Assembly (NCBI RefSeq): GCF_000718095.1
Contig: NZ_JOEI01000036.1
Location: forward strand, 62,001-126,000
Direction of reading: 5' to 3'
From: Streptomyces scopuliridis RB72
GTDB lineage: Bacteria > Actinomycetota > Actinomycetes > Streptomycetales > Streptomycetaceae
DNA length: 64,000 bases
In this document: in pieces, positions 1-13,493 of the stretch
Position numbering within the stretch: position 1 is the first letter of the stretch
Layout of the letters: each line of letters begins with the position of its first letter
The notes under the pieces: model-generated
Told to the model about the DNA's origin: nothing
The model's database searches: none
The model's input: the letters and a program-made list of their open reading frames with translations, nothing else
Made by a program: the position numbers and the translations under genes

Positions 1-90
1 ATCGACAACTCCAAGTACGACGTGGAGACCACGGCCCGGGTCCTGGACGACGCGCTCGCCCGTTCCCTCACGAGCCCGCCCAGCTGGTGA
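1..90 (+). CDS. 3' end of an unidentified protein (partial)
   Basis: The window opens inside a reading frame that ends with TGA at 88-90. Only the last 29 residues are visible: a hydrophilic, mostly helical tail containing DNSKYDVETTARVLDDALA and ending SPPSW. It runs in the same direction as the peptidase-like gene 140 bases downstream. In Streptomyces this slot usually follows the aroB/aroK cluster, but nothing in these residues identifies the family. Confidence 0.55.
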   Translation: MDNSKYDVETTARVLDDALARSLTSPPSW

Positions 91-125
91 CGGCCGGCGG
101 CCGACAGCGGCGCGCGCGTGGACGC

Positions 126-182
126 GAGCCGCGCCCCCCGGCATGAGCGGCGCCCCCGGCCGTGAGCCGCGCCCCCCGGTCG
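126..182. repeat. 19-bp imperfect tandem repeat, three units
   Basis: Three units start at 126, 145 and 164, each beginning gagcSgcgccccc. Units 1 and 3 share the same first 16 bases; the middle one differs by a C/G swap and one fewer C. They fill most of the gap before the peptidase-like gene. No function is evident; replication slippage in GC-rich DNA is enough to explain them. Confidence 0.6.
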
Positions 183-229
183 GACGCGCTGAACCGGCCG
201 GGTGACGTCCTCGCTCATACGCTCGGGTC

Positions 230-1345
230 ATGTCAGACGTGTATGCGGCCCGCCGCGCGCGGCTGCGTGACCGGTGCTCGGCGGCGGGCGACGCGGCGGC
301 CCTGGTCTCCCGCCCCGCCAACGTGCGTTACCTCGCGGGCGGGACGCCCCCCGGCGCCGTACTGCTGCTCGGCCCCGGCCCCGACGGGGACATGCTGTAC
401 TGCCCGCGTCCCCCCGCCGACGACGACGCCGGGGGGCGCCGGATCGACGAACACCTCCGGCTCACCGTCCTGTCCCACACCACCGGCGACCCTGCGATCG
501 CCGCCGCCGGAACCTTCGGCTCGTCGGCCGCCGGGACCCTCGCCGTGGAGGAGCACCATCTGACCGTCGCCCGCCACCGCGCGATCGGCTCCGTGGCGCC
601 ACGGCTGCGGCTGACCGATCTGGGCGGCGCCGTCGAGCAGCAGCGGATCGTCAAGGACGAGGAGGAGATCGCCTGCCTGCGGATCGCGGCCGAGATCGCC
701 GACCAGGCGCTGGGCGAGCTGCTGGAGTCGATCCTGGTGGGCCGCACCGAACGCCATCTCGCGCTGGAGCTGGAGCGGCGCCTCGTCGACCATGGCGCGG
801 ACGGCCCCGCCTTCCCGACCGCCGTCGCCACCGGCCCCAACTCCGGCCGCTGCGGGCACCATCCCTCGGACCGCCGGGTCGAGGAGGGCGATTTCCTCTC
901 CGTCAGCCTCGGTGCCGACTACCGCGGCTACCGGTGTCTGATCGGCCGCACGTTCGTCATCGGGACCTCCCCGGCCGACTGGCAGATCGAGCTGTACGAG
1001 CTGGTCTTCGCGGCACAACGGGCAGGTCGGGAGGCCCTTGTGCCGAGCGCCGGCTACCGCGAGGTGGACCATGCCACCCGGCACCCCCTGGAGGCCGCGG
1101 GGCACGGCGAGGGGCTCGCACCCCGTACGGGACATGGTGTCGGACTCGAAATCGACGAGGACCCGCAGCTCGCCCCCGCGGCCATGGGTAAACTGGACGC
1201 TTGTGTGCCGGTCACCGTCGGACCGGGGGTCCACCTCCCGGGCCGGGGCGGTGTCCGGATCGATGACACGCTCGTCGTCCGCCCCGAGGCGGACGGCGGA
1301 CCCGAGCTACTCACCATCACGACCAAGGAGCTGCTCGCGCTCTAG
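230..1345 (+). CDS. M24 (aminopeptidase P-like) family protein, probably catalytically inactive
   Basis: 371 aa, ATG start. Residues about 20-130 form a creatinase N-like domain and about 135-370 a pita-bread M24 domain. The fold landmarks are clear: [17 protein letters not shown] near 218, [13 protein letters not shown] near 299, [19 protein letters not shown] near 326. Measured against the family pattern, the metal ligands are largely lost. The first Asp is Ser (VSLGA), the second Asp is missing (YRCLIGRT where SDxTRT is usual), the Glu of TxEPG is Gly, and the last Glu is Asp. Only the His of GHGVGL is kept. A dimetal prolidase or aminopeptidase is therefore unlikely. It lies 49 bases upstream of efp, a common linkage for M24 genes. 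Confidence 0.8.
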   Translation: MSDVYAARRARLRDRCSAAGDAAALVSRPANVRYLAGGTPPGAVLLLGPGPDGDMLYCPRPPADDDAGGRRIDEHLRLTVLSHTTGDPAIAAAGTFGSSAAGTLAVEEHHLTVARHRAIGSVAPRLRLTDLGGAVEQQRIVKDEEEIACLRIAAEIADQALGELLESILVGRTERHLALELERRLVDHGADGPAFPTAVATGPNSGRCGHHPSDRRVEEGDFLSVSLGADYRGYRCLIGRTFVIGTSPADWQIELYELVFAAQRAGREALVPSAGYREVDHATRHPLEAAGHGEGLAPRTGHGVGLEIDEDPQLAPAAMGKLDACVPVTVGPGVHLPGRGGVRIDDTLVVRPEADGGPELLTITTKELLAL

Positions 1346-1394
1346 CGCGCACCCTCGGTCGTCCACCAGCTTCAGTCCAGGAGATTCCGCAACC

Positions 1395-1961
1395 GTGGCT
1401 TCCACGAACGACCTCAAGAACGGCCTGGTGCTCAAGCTCGACGGGGGCCAGCTCTGGTCCGTCGTCGAGTTCCAGCACGTCAAGCCCGGCAAGGGCCCGG
1501 CCTTCGTGCGCACCAAGCTGAAGAACGTGCTCTCCGGCAAGGTCGTCGACAAGACCTTCAACGCCGGCGTGAAGGTCGAGACGGCCACCGTTGACCGCCG
1601 CGACATGCAGTTCTCGTACATGGACGGCGAGTACTTCGTCTTCATGGACATGCAGACCTACGACCAGCTGATGGTCGACCGCAAGTCGGTCGGGGACGCC
1701 GCCAACTATCTGATCGAGGGCTTCACGGCCACCGTCGCCGCCCACGAGGGCGAGGTGCTCTATGTCGAGCTGCCCGCCGCCGTCGAGCTGACGATCCAGC
1801 ACACCGACCCCGGCGTCCAGGGCGACCGCTCCACCGGCGGCACCAAGCCCGCCACGCTGGAGACCGGCTACGAGATCGGTGTCCCGCTCTTCATCACCAC
1901 CGGTGAGAAGATCAAGGTCGACACGCGCTCCGGTGAGTACCTCGGCCGGGTGAACAGCTAA
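1395..1961 (+). CDS. efp: Elongation factor P
   Basis: 188 aa, the usual EF-P length, GTG start. EF-P binds between the P and E sites of the ribosome and relieves stalling at polyproline. The N-terminal KOW-like domain carries the tip loop VKPGKGPAF with Lys33; the OB domains follow, ending [20 protein letters not shown]. The tip has the PGKGP form, which in actinobacteria is known to work without lysine modification, and no epmA/epmB or ymfI-like modification gene is nearby. nusB begins two bases after the stop, so the two are translated as a unit. Confidence 0.97.
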   Translation: MASTNDLKNGLVLKLDGGQLWSVVEFQHVKPGKGPAFVRTKLKNVLSGKVVDKTFNAGVKVETATVDRRDMQFSYMDGEYFVFMDMQTYDQLMVDRKSVGDAANYLIEGFTATVAAHEGEVLYVELPAAVELTIQHTDPGVQGDRSTGGTKPATLETGYEIGVPLFITTGEKIKVDTRSGEYLGRVNS

Positions 1962-1963
1962 CC

Positions 1964-2392
1964 GTGGCTGCCCGGAACAAGGCCCGTAAGCGCGCCTTCC
2001 AGATTCTCTTCGAGGCCGACCAGCGCGGGGCGTCCGTGCAGACGGTCCTCGCGGACTGGATACGGCATGCCCGGACCGACGACCGCCAGCCGCCGGTGGG
2101 CGAGTACACGATGGAGCTGGTCGAGGGGTACGCGGAGTACGCGGACCGCATCGACGAGCTCATCTCGACCTACTCGGTGGGCTGGACGCTCGACCGGATG
2201 CCGGTCGTCGACCGGAACATCGTGCGGCTCGGCGCGTACGAGCTGGTGTGGGTGGACGAGACCCCGGACGCGGTGGTGATCGACGAGGCGGTACAGCTCG
2301 CCAAGGAGTTCTCCACCGACGACTCCCCGTCCTTCGTGAACGGTTTGCTCGGCCGCTTCAAGGACCTCAAGCCGAGCCTGCGCCGCGTCTGA
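1964..2392 (+). CDS. nusB: Transcription antitermination factor NusB
   Basis: 142 aa, GTG start. NusB joins S10/NusE on boxA RNA in rRNA antitermination. It starts with the family signature AARNKARKRAFQILFEAD and has the conserved VDRNIVRLGAYEL and VVIDEAVQLAKEFSTDDSPSFVNGLL blocks. All-helical, full length. It follows efp with a two-base gap. Two hairpins separate it from convergent bldD. Confidence 0.97.
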   Translation: MAARNKARKRAFQILFEADQRGASVQTVLADWIRHARTDDRQPPVGEYTMELVEGYAEYADRIDELISTYSVGWTLDRMPVVDRNIVRLGAYELVWVDETPDAVVIDEAVQLAKEFSTDDSPSFVNGLLGRFKDLKPSLRRV

Positions 2393-2447
2393 GCGGCCTC
2401 CGGGTCACGGAAATGCTCCGGATCACGGACATGGCCGGCGTACCGCG

Positions 2448-2486
2448 AAAGCGCCGGACGGGCTGTCCCAGCTCTGTCCGGCGCTT
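2448..2486 (+). terminator. Hairpin terminator after nusB
   Basis: Arms aaagcgccggac (2448-2459) and gtccggcgcttt (2475-2486) are perfect complements around a 15-base loop. The A/T ends give a U-rich tail in either direction. It sits 56 bases after the nusB stop. Confidence 0.75.
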
Positions 2487-2538
2487 TGCCGCTTCGGGGC
2501 GCCGCTTCCCGGGGCGTGGACGGGCCTCTGGCAACGCG

Positions 2539-2578
2539 CCGGAGGGCGGTCCCGTAGGCATACGGGACCGCCCTCCGG
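2539..2578. terminator. Perfect 18-bp hairpin between convergent nusB and bldD
   Basis: An 18-bp stem without mismatch (2539-2556 with 2561-2578) and a GGCA loop, 35 bases beyond the bldD stop. Symmetric, so it can act on both strands. There is no U-tract, which is typical of Streptomyces terminators. Confidence 0.8.
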
Positions 2579-2612
2579 AGGTGACGTTTCTGCTGGTTTG
2601 TGACGGGTTCGG

Positions 2613-3113
2613 TCAGCCCTCCTCGTGGGCGACCGCACGGCGCGCGTCGGCGTCCAGAACGCCCCAGCTGATCAACTGCTCGGTCAGGACCGAGGGCGAC
2701 TGGTCGTAGATCACGGCGAGCGTGCGCAGGTCGTCCTGGCGGATCGACAGCACCTTGCCGTTGTAGTCGCCGCGCTGGCTCTGGATCGTCGCCGCGTAGC
2801 GCTGGAGGGGGCCCGCCTTCTCCTGCGGCACATGGGCCAGCCGCTCCAGGTCGAGGACGAGCTTCGGCGGCGGCTCGGCGGCTCCGCCGGGGGTCGTGCC
2901 GGGAAGAAGCTCCTGCACGGGGACCCCGTAGAAATCCGCCAGCTCGGCGAGGCGCTGCACCGTGACGGCACGGTCGCCCCGCTCGTACGAACCGACCACC
3001 ACTGCCTTCCAACGGCCCTGGGACTTCTCCTCCACGCCATGGAGCGAGAGGCCCTGCTGGGTGCGGATGGCGCGGAGTTTGGCCCCGAGCTGCTTTGCGT
3101 ATTCGCTGGACAT
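2613..3113 (-). CDS. bldD: Developmental master regulator BldD
   Basis: 166 aa. BldD is the global repressor of Streptomyces development and needs tetrameric c-di-GMP for dimerisation. The N-terminal Xre/HTH_3 domain (about residues 8-66) contains YAKQLGAKLRAIRTQQGLSL and VVVGSYERGDRAVTVQRL. The C-terminal domain carries the c-di-GMP signature RGD-x8-RQDD (QRGDYNGKVLSIRQDD), so ligand binding should be intact. The gene is convergent with nusB and divergent from pyrR. Its promoter holds a BldD-like box, as expected for autorepression. Confidence 0.97.
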   Translation of the reverse strand: MSSEYAKQLGAKLRAIRTQQGLSLHGVEEKSQGRWKAVVVGSYERGDRAVTVQRLAELADFYGVPVQELLPGTTPGGAAEPPPKLVLDLERLAHVPQEKAGPLQRYAATIQSQRGDYNGKVLSIRQDDLRTLAVIYDQSPSVLTEQLISWGVLDADARRAVAHEEG

Positions 3114-3135
3114 ATAGCTCCCCGGACGAAGTCTG

Positions 3136-3178
3136 GTAACTCACTGTGAGGTTACGCAGCGTTACTTGGATGCGTCAA
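3136..3178 (-). promoter_or_regulatory. bldD promoter with overlapping BldD-like box
   Basis: On the minus strand there is a -35 TTGACG (3173-3178), an 18-bp spacer and a -10 TAACCT (3149-3154), close to the HrdB consensus. A near-palindrome, ggtaactcactgtgaggtta (3135-3154 on the plus strand), pairs TAACTCAC with GTGAGGTTA across the -10 and start region. This resembles the pseudopalindromic TNAC...GTNA site of BldD, and bldD is known to be autorepressed. The assignment to BldD is inferred from that knowledge. Confidence 0.7.
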
Positions 3179-3284
3179 GCCGAAGGAGTCGCCCCTCCGT
3201 CCGCAACGGGCTTTCCGCCGTGCCACGACAGGGGTGCGACCAGGTAGGGCGCGGGCCTCCTGCTAGCCTGGGTGGCGTAATTTC

Positions 3285-4012
<728 letters not shown>

Positions 4013-4096
4013 CCCGCCTCCGTACGCCACCCATCCCGTACGGATGCCTTCGCGCGCCCGCACGCCCGCACACCCAGACAACGGAGCACTCTCCAG

Positions 4097-5113
4097 ATGC
4101 TGCGCCTCCCGGGGGCCGGCCCCCGCACACCCGGCCATCTCATCTCCGCCGCCGACCTCAGCCGCGACGAGGCCGTGCTGATCCTCGACACCGCCGAGGA
4201 GATGGCGCGGGTCGCCGACCGGCCCATCAAGAAGCTGCCGACCCTGCGCGGCCGCACCGTGGTGAATCTCTTCTTCGAGGACTCGACCCGCACCCGGATC
4301 TCCTTCGAGGCCGCCGCCAAGCGCCTGTCGGCCGATGTCATCAACTTCTCCGCCAAGGGCTCGTCCGTCTCCAAGGGCGAGTCGCTCAAGGACACCGCGC
4401 TGACCCTGGAGGCGATGGGCGCCGACGCCGTCGTCATCCGGCACGGCGCCTCCGGCGCCCCGTACCGCCTCGCCACCTCCGGGTGGATCGACGGCGTGGT
4501 CGTCAACGCGGGCGACGGTACGCACGAACACCCCACCCAGGCGCTGCTCGACGCCTTCACCCTGCGGCGCCGGCTGGTCGGCGCGGACGCGGGCATAGGG
4601 CGTGATCTCGACGGGCGGCGCGTCACCATCGTCGGTGATGTGCTGCACAGCAGGGTGGCCCGCTCCAATGTCCTGCTGCTGCACACGCTCGGCGCCCACG
4701 TCACCGTGGTCGCCCCGCCCACGCTCGTACCGATCGGGGTCGAGCGGTGGCCGTGCGAGGTCTCGTACGATCTGGACCGGGTGCTGCCGGAATCCGACGC
4801 CGTGATGATGCTGCGCGTGCAGCGCGAGCGGATGAACGCCGCCTTCTTCCCGACCGAGCGGGAGTACTCCCGCCGCTACGGGCTGAACGGTGAGCGGATG
4901 GGCCGGATGCCCGGGAAGTCGATCGTGATGCACCCGGGGCCGATGAACCGCGGCATGGAGATCACCGCCGAGGTCGCCGACTCCGACCGCTGCACGGCCG
5001 TCGAGCAGGTCGCCAACGGTGTCTCGATCCGGATGGCCGTGCTCTATCTGCTGCTGGGCGGCAACGAGCCCGCCGTCACCCATTCCCGCCTGAACGCCGA
5101 GGAGAACAAGTAA
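4097..5113 (+). CDS. pyrB: Aspartate carbamoyltransferase, catalytic chain
   Basis: 338 aa. Condenses carbamoyl phosphate and aspartate, the committed step of pyrimidine synthesis. The carbamoyl-phosphate loop [13 protein letters not shown], the [11 protein letters not shown] segment (HPxxH/R-type region), [18 protein letters not shown] and HPGPMNRG are all present. It starts 138 bases after pyrR, a gap that holds the MITE-like element, and is followed two bases later by pyrC. No pyrI is present, as expected for this lineage. The ATG at 4097 is preceded by ACGGAG; an internal start is less likely because conservation begins near residue 13. Confidence 0.97.
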   Translation: MLRLPGAGPRTPGHLISAADLSRDEAVLILDTAEEMARVADRPIKKLPTLRGRTVVNLFFEDSTRTRISFEAAAKRLSADVINFSAKGSSVSKGESLKDTALTLEAMGADAVVIRHGASGAPYRLATSGWIDGVVVNAGDGTHEHPTQALLDAFTLRRRLVGADAGIGRDLDGRRVTIVGDVLHSRVARSNVLLLHTLGAHVTVVAPPTLVPIGVERWPCEVSYDLDRVLPESDAVMMLRVQRERMNAAFFPTEREYSRRYGLNGERMGRMPGKSIVMHPGPMNRGMEITAEVADSDRCTAVEQVANGVSIRMAVLYLLLGGNEPAVTHSRLNAEENK

Positions 5114-5115
5114 CC

Positions 5116-6405
5116 ATGAGCAAGATTCTGATCCGGGGCGCGCGGGTACTCGGCGGCGAGGCACAGGACGTACTGATCGACGGCGAGACGATCGCCCAGG
5201 TGGGCACCGGACTGCCCGCCGACGGCGCGACGACCGTCATCGAGGCCGAGGGCCGGATCCTGCTGCCCGGTCTGGTCGATCTGCACACCCATCTGCGCGA
5301 GCCCGGCCGCGAGGACTCCGAGACCGTACTGACCGGTACGAAGGCCGCGGCCGTGGGCGGTTTCACCGCCGTCCATGCCATGGCGAACACCTTCCCGGTG
5401 GCCGACACCGCCGGTGTGGTCGAGCAGGTCTGGCGGCTGGGCAAGGAGTCGGGCTACTGCGACGTCCAGCCCGTCGGCGCCGTCACGGTCGGCCTGGAGG
5501 GCAAGCACCTCGCCGAGCTCGGCGCGATGCACGACTCGGCCGCCGCCGTCCGGGTCTTCTCCGACGACGGCAAGTGCGTGGACGACGCGGTGATCATGCG
5601 CCGCGCGCTGGAGTACGTGAAGGCCTTCGACGGGGTCATCGCCCAGCACGCCCAGGAGCCGCGGCTGACCGAGGGCGCCCAGATGAACGAGGGCATCGTC
5701 TCGGCCGAGCTGGGGCTCGGCGGCTGGCCCGCCGTGGCCGAGGAGTCCATCATCGCCCGCGATGTCCTCCTCGCCGCCCATGTCGGCTCCCGCGTTCACA
5801 TCTGCCATCTCTCCACCGCCGGATCGGTGGAGCTGGTCCGCTGGGCGAAGTCCAAGGGCTGGAACGTCACCGCCGAGGTCACCCCGCACCATCTGCTGCT
5901 CACCGACGAACTCGTACGGTCGTACAACCCGGTCTACAAGGTGAACCCGCCGCTGCGCACCGAGGCCGATGTGAGGGCCCTGCGCGAGGCGCTCGCGGAC
6001 GGCACGATCGACTGCGTCGCCACCGACCACGCGCCGCATCCGCACGAGGACAAGGACTGCGAGTGGGCCGCCGCGGCCATGGGCATGGTGGGGCTGGAGA
6101 CGGCGCTGTCGGTGGTCCAGGAGACGATGGTCGAGACCGGGCTGCTCGACTGGGCCGGGGTCGCCGACCGGATGTCGTTCCGGCCGGCCCGTATCGGCAG
6201 GCTCGACGGCCACGGCCGTCCCGTCTCGGCGGGTGAGCCGGCCAACCTGACGCTGGTGGATCCGGCATACCGTGGTGCCGTGGACCCCGCGGGGTTCGCC
6301 TCCCGCAGCCGTAACACCCCCTACGAGGGGCGTGAGCTGCCGGGGCGGGTGACCCACACCTTCCTGCGGGGCCGTGCCACGGTCGTCGACGGGAATCTGG
6401 CGTGA
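5116..6405 (+). CDS. pyrC: Dihydroorotase
   Basis: 429 aa, cyclic amidohydrolase that converts carbamoyl aspartate to dihydroorotate. The metal-binding DLHTHLREPG (about residues 56-65), the HICHLSTAGSVEL block and the catalytic TDHAPHPHEDK are intact, so this is an active class I enzyme rather than a pyrC' pseudoenzyme. It starts two bases after pyrB, and its TGA overlaps the GTG of the next gene (GTGA). Confidence 0.97.
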   Translation: MSKILIRGARVLGGEAQDVLIDGETIAQVGTGLPADGATTVIEAEGRILLPGLVDLHTHLREPGREDSETVLTGTKAAAVGGFTAVHAMANTFPVADTAGVVEQVWRLGKESGYCDVQPVGAVTVGLEGKHLAELGAMHDSAAAVRVFSDDGKCVDDAVIMRRALEYVKAFDGVIAQHAQEPRLTEGAQMNEGIVSAELGLGGWPAVAEESIIARDVLLAAHVGSRVHICHLSTAGSVELVRWAKSKGWNVTAEVTPHHLLLTDELVRSYNPVYKVNPPLRTEADVRALREALADGTIDCVATDHAPHPHEDKDCEWAAAAMGMVGLETALSVVQETMVETGLLDWAGVADRMSFRPARIGRLDGHGRPVSAGEPANLTLVDPAYRGAVDPAGFASRSRNTPYEGRELPGRVTHTFLRGRATVVDGNLA

Positions 6406-6980
6406 CAACTGCGAACCTTCTGCTTCCTCTGGCCGCCGAACAGAAATCGGCGGAGGTGACCGACTGGGCCGCCCGCATCGGCTGGGTCCTCGGTCTGCTG
6501 CTCTTCATCGCCTTCGTGTACTGGCTGATGCGCCAGGGCTGGAAGTGGCGCGGCAGCCTCCAGTCCGATCTGCCGGAGCTGCCCGGCGCGCCGGAGACGC
6601 CCGGTGAGGCCAAGCTGAGCATGAGCGGCCGCTACCACGGCTCCACGACCGCCGGGCAGTGGCTCGACCGGATCGTGGCCCATGGCCTGGGCTCCCGCAG
6701 CCGCGTCGAGCTGACGCTCACGGACGCGGGGCTGGATGTCGTACGCCCCGGGGCGAACGACTTCTTCATCCCGGCCGCCCAGCTGCGCGAGGCCCGGCTC
6801 GACAAGGGCATCGCGGGCAAGGTCCTGGCCGAGGGCGGGCTGCTGATCGTCACCTGGCAGCACGGCGACAAGCTGATCGACTCCGGCTTCCGCTCCGACC
6901 GCTCCGCCGAGCACACCGCATGGGTCGAGGCCATCAACCTCACCAACCAGTTCACGACGACGGAAGGCCCCGCACGATGA
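6402..6980 (+). CDS. Membrane-anchored PH-like protein of the pyr operon
   Basis: 192 aa, GTG start overlapping the pyrC stop by four bases, and ATGA overlap with carA. One membrane helix (about residues 27-45, [18 protein letters not shown]) is followed by a basic stretch and a soluble domain of about 120 residues. The pattern [48 protein letters not shown] is that of a pleckstrin-homology-like fold. A protein of this type lies between pyrC and carA in many actinobacteria. Its role is unknown; the coupling suggests co-production with the pathway enzymes at the membrane. Confidence 0.85.
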   Translation: MTTANLLLPLAAEQKSAEVTDWAARIGWVLGLLLFIAFVYWLMRQGWKWRGSLQSDLPELPGAPETPGEAKLSMSGRYHGSTTAGQWLDRIVAHGLGSRSRVELTLTDAGLDVVRPGANDFFIPAAQLREARLDKGIAGKVLAEGGLLIVTWQHGDKLIDSGFRSDRSAEHTAWVEAINLTNQFTTTEGPAR

Positions 6981-8114
6981 CCACCTCCACCCCGGGAACC
7001 GCCCGCGACAAGGCGACTCCCGCCGTACTCGTCCTGGAGGACGGCCGCAGCTTCCGCGGCCGTGCCTACGGGGCCGTGGGGGAGACCTTCGGCGAGGCGG
7101 TGTTCTCCACCGGCATGACCGGCTACCAGGAGACCCTGACCGACCCGTCGTACCACCGCCAGGTCGTCGTGATGACCGCGCCGCACATCGGCAACACCGG
7201 CGTCAATGACGAGGACGCCGAATCGCGGCGGATCTGGGTCTCCGGCTATGTCGTACGCGACCCCGCGCGCACCCCCTCCAACTGGCGTTCCCGGCGCTCC
7301 CTCGACGACGAACTGGTCGCCCAGGGCGTCGTCGGCATCAGCGGGATCGACACCCGCGCGCTCACCCGACATCTGCGCGAGCGCGGCGCGATGCGTGTCG
7401 GCATCTTCTCCGGCGCCTCCCTGGCCGACGAGGCGACGCTGCTCGCCCGCGTCCAGGAGGCCCCCGAGATGACGGGTGCCAACCTGTCCGCCGAGGTCGC
7501 CACCGAGCGGACGTACGTCGTCCCCGCGCAGGGGACGAAGCGCTTCACCGTCGCCGCGCTCGACCTCGGCATCAAGGGCATGACCCCGCACCGGATGGCC
7601 GAGCGCGGCATCGAGGTGCATGTCCTGCCCGCCACCGCCACCCTCGACGAGGTGTACGCGACCGGGCCCGACGGAGTCTTCCTCTCCAACGGCCCCGGCG
7701 ACCCGGCCACCGCCGACCTCACCGTCGTCAAGGGCGTGCTGGAGCGCGGCACCCCGCTCTTCGGCATCTGCTTCGGCAACCAGCTGCTCGGCCGCGCGCT
7801 CGGGTTCGGCACGTACAAGCTGAAGTACGGGCACCGGGGCATCAACCAGCCCGTGCAGGACCGTACGACGGGCAAGGTCGAGGTCACCGCCCACAACCAT
7901 GGATTCGCCGTCGACGCACCGCTCGACCGGGTCTCCGACACCCCCTACGGCCGCGCCGAGGTCTCCCACGTCTGTCTCAACGACAACGTGGTCGAGGGGC
8001 TCCGGCTGCTCGACCGGCCGGTCTTCAGCGTCCAGTACCACCCCGAGGCGGCCGCGGGCCCGCACGACGCCGCGTACCTGTTCGACCGCTTCACAGAGCT
8101 CATGGAGGGCCAGC

Positions 8115-8122
<8 letters not shown>
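6977..8122 (+). CDS. carA: Carbamoyl-phosphate synthase, small (glutaminase) subunit
   Basis: 381 aa. Hydrolyses glutamine and passes ammonia to CarB. The N-terminal CPSase_sm domain contains [21 protein letters not shown]. The C-terminal class I amidotransferase has the nucleophile motif [16 protein letters not shown] and the His/Glu pair in [16 protein letters not shown] chosen at the ATGA overlap with the preceding gene. Its TAA overlaps the GTG of carB, so the two subunits are translationally coupled. Confidence 0.97.
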
Positions 8123-11450
<3,328 letters not shown>

Positions 11451-11463
11451 CCGGTCCGAGGAC

Positions 11464-11489
11464 GGGGGACACCGAATCCGGTGTCCCCC
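11464..11489 (+). terminator. Hairpin between carB and pyrD
   Basis: Arms gggggacaccg (11464-11474) and cggtgtccccc (11479-11489) form an 11-bp perfect stem with an AATC loop, followed by TCTTCAT. The rest of the operon is tightly overlapping, so this hairpin may partly terminate transcription and lower pyrD-pyrF relative to carAB. Confidence 0.7.
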
Positions 11490-11523
11490 TCTTCATGAGG
11501 TCTCTTCGAGGACACACCACTCC

Positions 11524-12633
11524 ATGTACAAGATTTTCTTCAGGCTGGTCTTCCGCCGGATGGATCCGGAGCGCGCCCACTACCTGGCGTTCCGCTGGAT
11601 CCGGCTCGCCGCCCGTATCCCCGTCCTGCGTACGTTCGTCGCCGCCGCCCTGGCACCGCGCCACCGCGCACTGCGCACCGAGGCGTTCGGACTGCGGATG
11701 CACGGCCCCTTCGGGCTCGCCGCGGGCTTCGACAAGAACGCCGTGGCCATCGACGGCATGACGATGCTCGGCTTCGACCACATCGAGATCGGTACGGTCA
11801 CCGGCGAGCCGCAGCCCGGCAACCCGAAGACACGGCTCTTCCGGCTCGTCGCCGACCGCGCGCTGATCAACCGGATGGGCTTCAACAACGAGGGCTCCGC
11901 CGCCGTCGCCGCCCGGCTGGCGGCGCGCAGGCCGGTCTTCAGGACCACCGTCGGCGTCAACATCGGCAAGACCAAGGTCGTCCCCGAGAGTGAGGCGATC
12001 GGCGACTACGTGCTCTCGACGGAGCGGCTGGCCGGACACGCCGACTATCTCGTGGTCAACGTCAGCTCGCCCAATACCCCCGGGCTCCGCAGCCTCCAGG
12101 CCGTCGACCAGCTGCGGCCGCTGCTCACCGCCGTACGCGAGGCCGCCGACCGTACTGTCACGCACCGCCGGGTGCCGCTCCTGGTCAAGATCGCGCCCGA
12201 TCTCGCCGACGAGGACATCGACGCCGTCGCCGACCTGGCCGTGGAACTGGGCCTCGACGGCATCATCGCCACCAACACGACCATCGCGCGCGAGGGGCTC
12301 GGCCTGGTCTCGGACCCGGCCCTGGTCGCGGAGACGGGCGGACTGTCCGGCGCGCCGCTGAAGGCACGCTCGCTTGAGGTGCTGCGCCGGCTGTACGCGC
12401 GCGTGGGCGACCGGATCACGCTGGTCGGGGTCGGCGGCATCGAGAACGCCGAGGACGCCTGGCAGCGCATCCTCGCGGGCGCCACGCTCGTCCAGGGCTA
12501 CAGCGCCTTCATCTACGAGGGCCCGTTCTGGAGCCGCGCGATCCACAAGGGGCTCGCCGCCCGGCTGGCCGTCAGCCCGTACGCCACGCTCGCCGAGGCC
12601 GTCGGCGCCGACACCCGGAAGGTGACCGCATGA
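11524..12633 (+). CDS. pyrD: Dihydroorotate dehydrogenase (quinone), class 2
   Basis: 369 aa. FMN enzyme that oxidises dihydroorotate and passes electrons to the quinone pool. The N-terminal amphipathic helices ([24 protein letters not shown]) are the membrane-docking extension of class 2. The FMN and catalytic blocks follow: [18 protein letters not shown] and [12 protein letters not shown] with the catalytic Ser, then NTTIAREGL and [20 protein letters not shown]. It overlaps pyrF by ATGA. Confidence 0.97.
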   Translation: MYKIFFRLVFRRMDPERAHYLAFRWIRLAARIPVLRTFVAAALAPRHRALRTEAFGLRMHGPFGLAAGFDKNAVAIDGMTMLGFDHIEIGTVTGEPQPGNPKTRLFRLVADRALINRMGFNNEGSAAVAARLAARRPVFRTTVGVNIGKTKVVPESEAIGDYVLSTERLAGHADYLVVNVSSPNTPGLRSLQAVDQLRPLLTAVREAADRTVTHRRVPLLVKIAPDLADEDIDAVADLAVELGLDGIIATNTTIAREGLGLVSDPALVAETGGLSGAPLKARSLEVLRRLYARVGDRITLVGVGGIENAEDAWQRILAGATLVQGYSAFIYEGPFWSRAIHKGLAARLAVSPYATLAEAVGADTRKVTA

Positions 12634-13493
12634 CCCCCACCACTTCCGCCCCGACCCCGGAAGAGCCCTTCGGGGCGCGGCTGCGGCGCGCCATGGACGC
12701 CCGCGGACCGCTCTGCGTCGGCATCGACCCGCACGGCTCGCTGCTCACGGACTGGGGCCTGGGCGACGACCTCGTCGGCCTGGAGCGCTTCGCCCGTACG
12801 ACGGTGGAGGCCCTGGCGGACCGGGTGGCCGTACTCAAACCGCAGTCGGCGTTCTTCGAGCGCTTCGGGTCGCGCGGGATCGCCGTCCTGGAGAAGACCG
12901 TCGCGGAGGCGCGCGCGGCCGGGGCGCTGGTCCTGATGGACGCCAAGCGCGGCGACATCGGCTCGACCATGGGCGCGTACGCGGCGACCTATCTGGACAA
13001 GGACTCGCCGCTCTTCTCGGACGCGGTCACGGTCTCCCCGTATCTCGGCTTCGGATCGCTGCGTCCCGCGCTGGACGCGGCGGCGCTCTCCGGCTCGGGT
13101 GTCTTCGTACTCGCCCTGACGTCCAACCCCGAGGGCGCGGAGGTGCAGCGCGCCACCGCCGCCGACGGCCGGCCGGTCGCGCAGCTGATGCTGGACCACA
13201 TGGCCGCGGAGAACGCGGGCGCGACCCCGCTCGGCTCCGTCGGCGCGGTCGTCGGCGCCACCCTGGGGGACGCGGGGGTCGATCTCGCGATCAACGGGCC
13301 GCTCCTCGCGCCCGGCATCGGCGCGCAGGGCGCGACCCCGGCGGATCTGCCCGGCGTGTTCGGCGCGGCGGTCGGCAATGTGGTTCCGAGCGTCAGCCGG
13401 GGCGTATTGCGGCACGGTCCGGACCTCGGCGCGCTGAGGGAGGCGGCGGACCGTTTCGCCGATGAGGTGAGGGCGGCTATCGGGGGCGCGTAG
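12630..13493 (+). CDS. pyrF: Orotidine-5'-phosphate decarboxylase, subfamily 2
   Basis: 287 aa, the longer subfamily found in actinobacteria. Makes UMP from OMP. Conserved blocks are LCVGIDPHGSLL, VAVLKPQSAFFERFG, and the catalytic VLMDAKRGDIGSTMGAYA with its Asp-Lys-Asp array. The C-terminal phosphate-binding region (LAPGIGAQGATPADL) is intact. Last gene of the pyr operon. Confidence 0.97.
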   Translation: MTPTTSAPTPEEPFGARLRRAMDARGPLCVGIDPHGSLLTDWGLGDDLVGLERFARTTVEALADRVAVLKPQSAFFERFGSRGIAVLEKTVAEARAAGALVLMDAKRGDIGSTMGAYAATYLDKDSPLFSDAVTVSPYLGFGSLRPALDAAALSGSGVFVLALTSNPEGAEVQRATAADGRPVAQLMLDHMAAENAGATPLGSVGAVVGATLGDAGVDLAINGPLLAPGIGAQGATPADLPGVFGAAVGNVVPSVSRGVLRHGPDLGALREAADRFADEVRAAIGGA

